A DNA stretch of 14,639 bases from Cryomorphaceae bacterium (GTDB taxonomy: Bacteria; Bacteroidota; Bacteroidia; Flavobacteriales; Schleiferiaceae), in contig JAIUMB010000050.1 of NCBI GenBank assembly GCA_022565745.1, positions 1 through 14,639 on the forward strand, read 5' to 3'. The position numbers were made by a program, and so were the translations under genes. The notes below the pieces were generated by a model that saw only the letters and a list, made by a program, of their open reading frames with translations, was not told the origin of the DNA and made no database searches. Below, one piece after another: positions 13,248 through 14,639 of the stretch. The stretch's first letter is position 1. Every line of letters begins with the position of its first letter.

Positions 13248-13811
13248 TTATTTCAATTGTGCTACCAATTCATTCAACACCCGCAACCCTTTGTTCTCGT
13301 TATACCACTTTTGCATTTCTTCTAAAATCATGTGAATGTCGCTGGTGGTTGCTTTTAATTGCTCATAAGTCGTCTGGGCGTTTTCGGGTCTTGGACCCCA
13401 TGAATCGATGACCTCAAAGGATGGTGTCATGCGCACCAATTTAGGAATGCTTCGCGAACCATTGGTGGTGAATTGATCCATAATTTCTGGGTTGTCATCG
13501 CGAAAAATATAACGCGGTTGCACACCACATGCAGCGGCTACTTCTTCGATAACTGGGACGATGTGCGCGGCATCTCCACACCAGTATTCCGTTAAAACCA
13601 ACCACTCTTCATCAATGCCAGTGCCGGGGAGTTCTTGCCAAGCATCAAATTGTCGCCAGGGCTTTCTATTCACCCATCTATTGGTTCTTGAAAGATTTAT
13701 TTTTACATATCTACCGAGCTCTGTATCCTTGGTTTTAATGATTTCATCTGGCCACTTTTCCAAATATTCAGAAAAGACAAGTCCGCTCTCATGAGCTTTT
13801 TTTACGTCCAT
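13248..13811 (-). CDS. Thioredoxin-fold protein with WCGDA in place of CxxC
   Basis: A 187-residue thioredoxin-family (Thioredoxin_9-like) cytoplasmic protein. The fold core starts at about 68: WLVLTEYWCGDAAHIVPVIEE, then YIFRDDN, and the cis-proline loop SIPKLVRM (P123). At the place of the active-site CxxC it has C78-G-D-A, so only the first cysteine is kept and ordinary dithiol exchange is not expected. The WCGDA form is shared by many Bacteroidota and Firmicutes relatives (family knowledge), which argues against random decay; the function is unknown. The N-terminal ~65 residues are helical and basic, without a signal peptide. It starts 21 bp after the rocD stop, so it is very probably co-transcribed with rocD. 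Confidence 0.87.
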   Translation of the reverse strand: MDVKKAHESGLVFSEYLEKWPDEIIKTKDTELGRYVKINLSRTNRWVNRKPWRQFDAWQELPGTGIDEEWLVLTEYWCGDAAHIVPVIEEVAAACGVQPRYIFRDDNPEIMDQFTTNGSRSIPKLVRMTPSFEVIDSWGPRPENAQTTYEQLKATTSDIHMILEEMQKWYNENKGLRVLNELVAQLK

Positions 13812-13832
13812 AGTTTTGACAAAGAGAAAAAG

Positions 13833-14639
13833 TTATTTTTTAAAATTAAGAATCGTTTTTCTAATAATTGCTACACAATCCATTAGCTGATCTCTTGAGA
13901 TGACCAATGGTGGTGCAAAGCGAATGATGTTACCGTGAGTAGGCTTAGCGAGCAAACCGTTGTCGCGAAGCGCCATGCAAATGTTCCATGCCGTATCGCT
14001 GCTTTCCTCATCATCAATTACGATGGCATTGAGCAAGCCCTTACCGCGAACCAAGGTAACCAAACTGGTTTCGTCAACCAGCTTTTGCATTTCTTGACGA
14101 AATAACTCTCCCAAACGAAATGCATTTTCTGCGAGATTTTCACGCTCAACCACCTTCAGTGCTTCCATAGCTACTGCACACGCCAGTGGGTTGCCACCAT
14201 AGGTACTTCCATGCTCTCCTGGTCGGATGCACATCATCACCTCATCATCCGCCAACACCGCTGATACCGGCAATACACCGCCCGATAGGGCCTTTCCAAG
14301 AATGACAATATCAGGACGGGCATCTTCATAGTCGGTAGCTAAGCGCTTCCCGGTGCGGGCTATTCCCGTTTGCACCTCGTCGGCTATAAAGAGAACGTTG
14401 TGTTTGGTACAAAGTTTACGCACACCGGCCAAATATCCTTCGTCAGGCACCACCACTCCTGCTTCCCCTTGAATGGGCTCTACCATAAATGCTGCCACAT
14501 TGGGATCTTCTAATGCCTTGTCTAACGCCTCTAAGTCGTTGTAATCAATAATATCGTACCCGGGCATATATGGGCCAAAGCCTTTATAACTGCTGGGGTC
14601 GTCTGATGAACTGATGGCCGCAAGGGTACGTCCCCAGAA
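13833..14639 (-). CDS. rocD: Ornithine aminotransferase, 5' end outside the window
   Basis: Partial gene with 268 C-terminal residues visible of about 410. It is a class-III PLP aminotransferase that transfers the delta-amino group of ornithine to 2-oxoglutarate, giving glutamate semialdehyde for arginine and proline interconversion. Visible marks: the first residues read F-W-G-R-T-L-A-A-I, then SSYKGFGPYMPGYDIIDYND (close to known RocD), VEPIQGEAGV, FIADEVQTGIARTG with the PLP-contacting aspartate, ILGKALSGG with the PLP lysine (codon at 14292-14294), and STYGGNPLAC. The frame is open to the last base of the window; an internal ATG at 14567 is not the start. It probably heads a transcript that also carries the thioredoxin-fold gene. 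Confidence 0.93.
   Translation of the reverse strand, partial: FWGRTLAAISSSDDPSSYKGFGPYMPGYDIIDYNDLEALDKALEDPNVAAFMVEPIQGEAGVVVPDEGYLAGVRKLCTKHNVLFIADEVQTGIARTGKRLATDYEDARPDIVILGKALSGGVLPVSAVLADDEVMMCIRPGEHGSTYGGNPLACAVAMEALKVVERENLAENAFRLGELFRQEMQKLVDETSLVTLVRGKGLLNAIVIDDEESSDTAWNICMALRDNGLLAKPTHGNIIRFAPPLVISRDQLMDCVAIIRKTILNFKK

Overview
The window looks like a chromosomal segment of a Bacteroidota bacterium, most likely a Flavobacteriales-type organism. The evidence is a TonB-dependent receptor with a carboxypeptidase-like N-terminal domain paired with a DUF4249 lipoprotein, promoters of the TTG-N17-20-TAnnTTTG type, poor Shine-Dalgarno signals, and a lipoprotein whose lipidated Cys is followed by Ser-Ser-Asp-Asp-Asp. 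No RNA genes, CRISPR array or transposase were seen.

Layout. Positions 1-374 hold a non-coding, modular repeat element. A second copy lies in inverted orientation at about 9491-9790. The two copies bracket about 9.1 kb containing: a CPBP-family membrane protease (+); a surface-type lipoprotein and a double-domain universal stress protein (both -); the decayed 5' part of an MFS transporter gene; a TonB receptor, DUF4249 lipoprotein and T7-lysozyme-type amidase (all +); a small secreted beta-rich protein (-); and a divergent helix-turn-helix regulator (+). Immediately outside the right repeat is the C-terminal stump of a FISUMP-domain (Fibrobacter succinogenes major paralogous domain) gene, cut at or near the repeat boundary. 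Beyond it is a block of conserved housekeeping genes, all on the minus strand: rocD (partial), a thioredoxin-fold protein, sucC, an OsmC-family protein and pepD.

Function. The minus-strand block is central metabolism and amino-acid turnover: ornithine aminotransferase, TCA-cycle succinyl-CoA ligase, and dipeptide hydrolysis with an OsmC thiol protein. The receptor and DUF4249 pair is a probable outer-membrane uptake unit of unknown substrate. The amidase after it appears to have its own promoter, nearly leaderless.

The most unusual content is the repeat element. It is built from a GCGAT-AA-ATCGC palindrome, an array of 7-bp units (16 in the left copy, 11 in the right), and a head-to-tail block of four diverged 18-19 bp self-complementary units. 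The first ~30 bases of the window look like the tail of a further copy in tandem. The two broken genes (MFS and FISUMP) suggest that the surrounding DNA has been rearranged. No clearly new defence or biosynthetic system was found; the repeat family is the best candidate for something undescribed.
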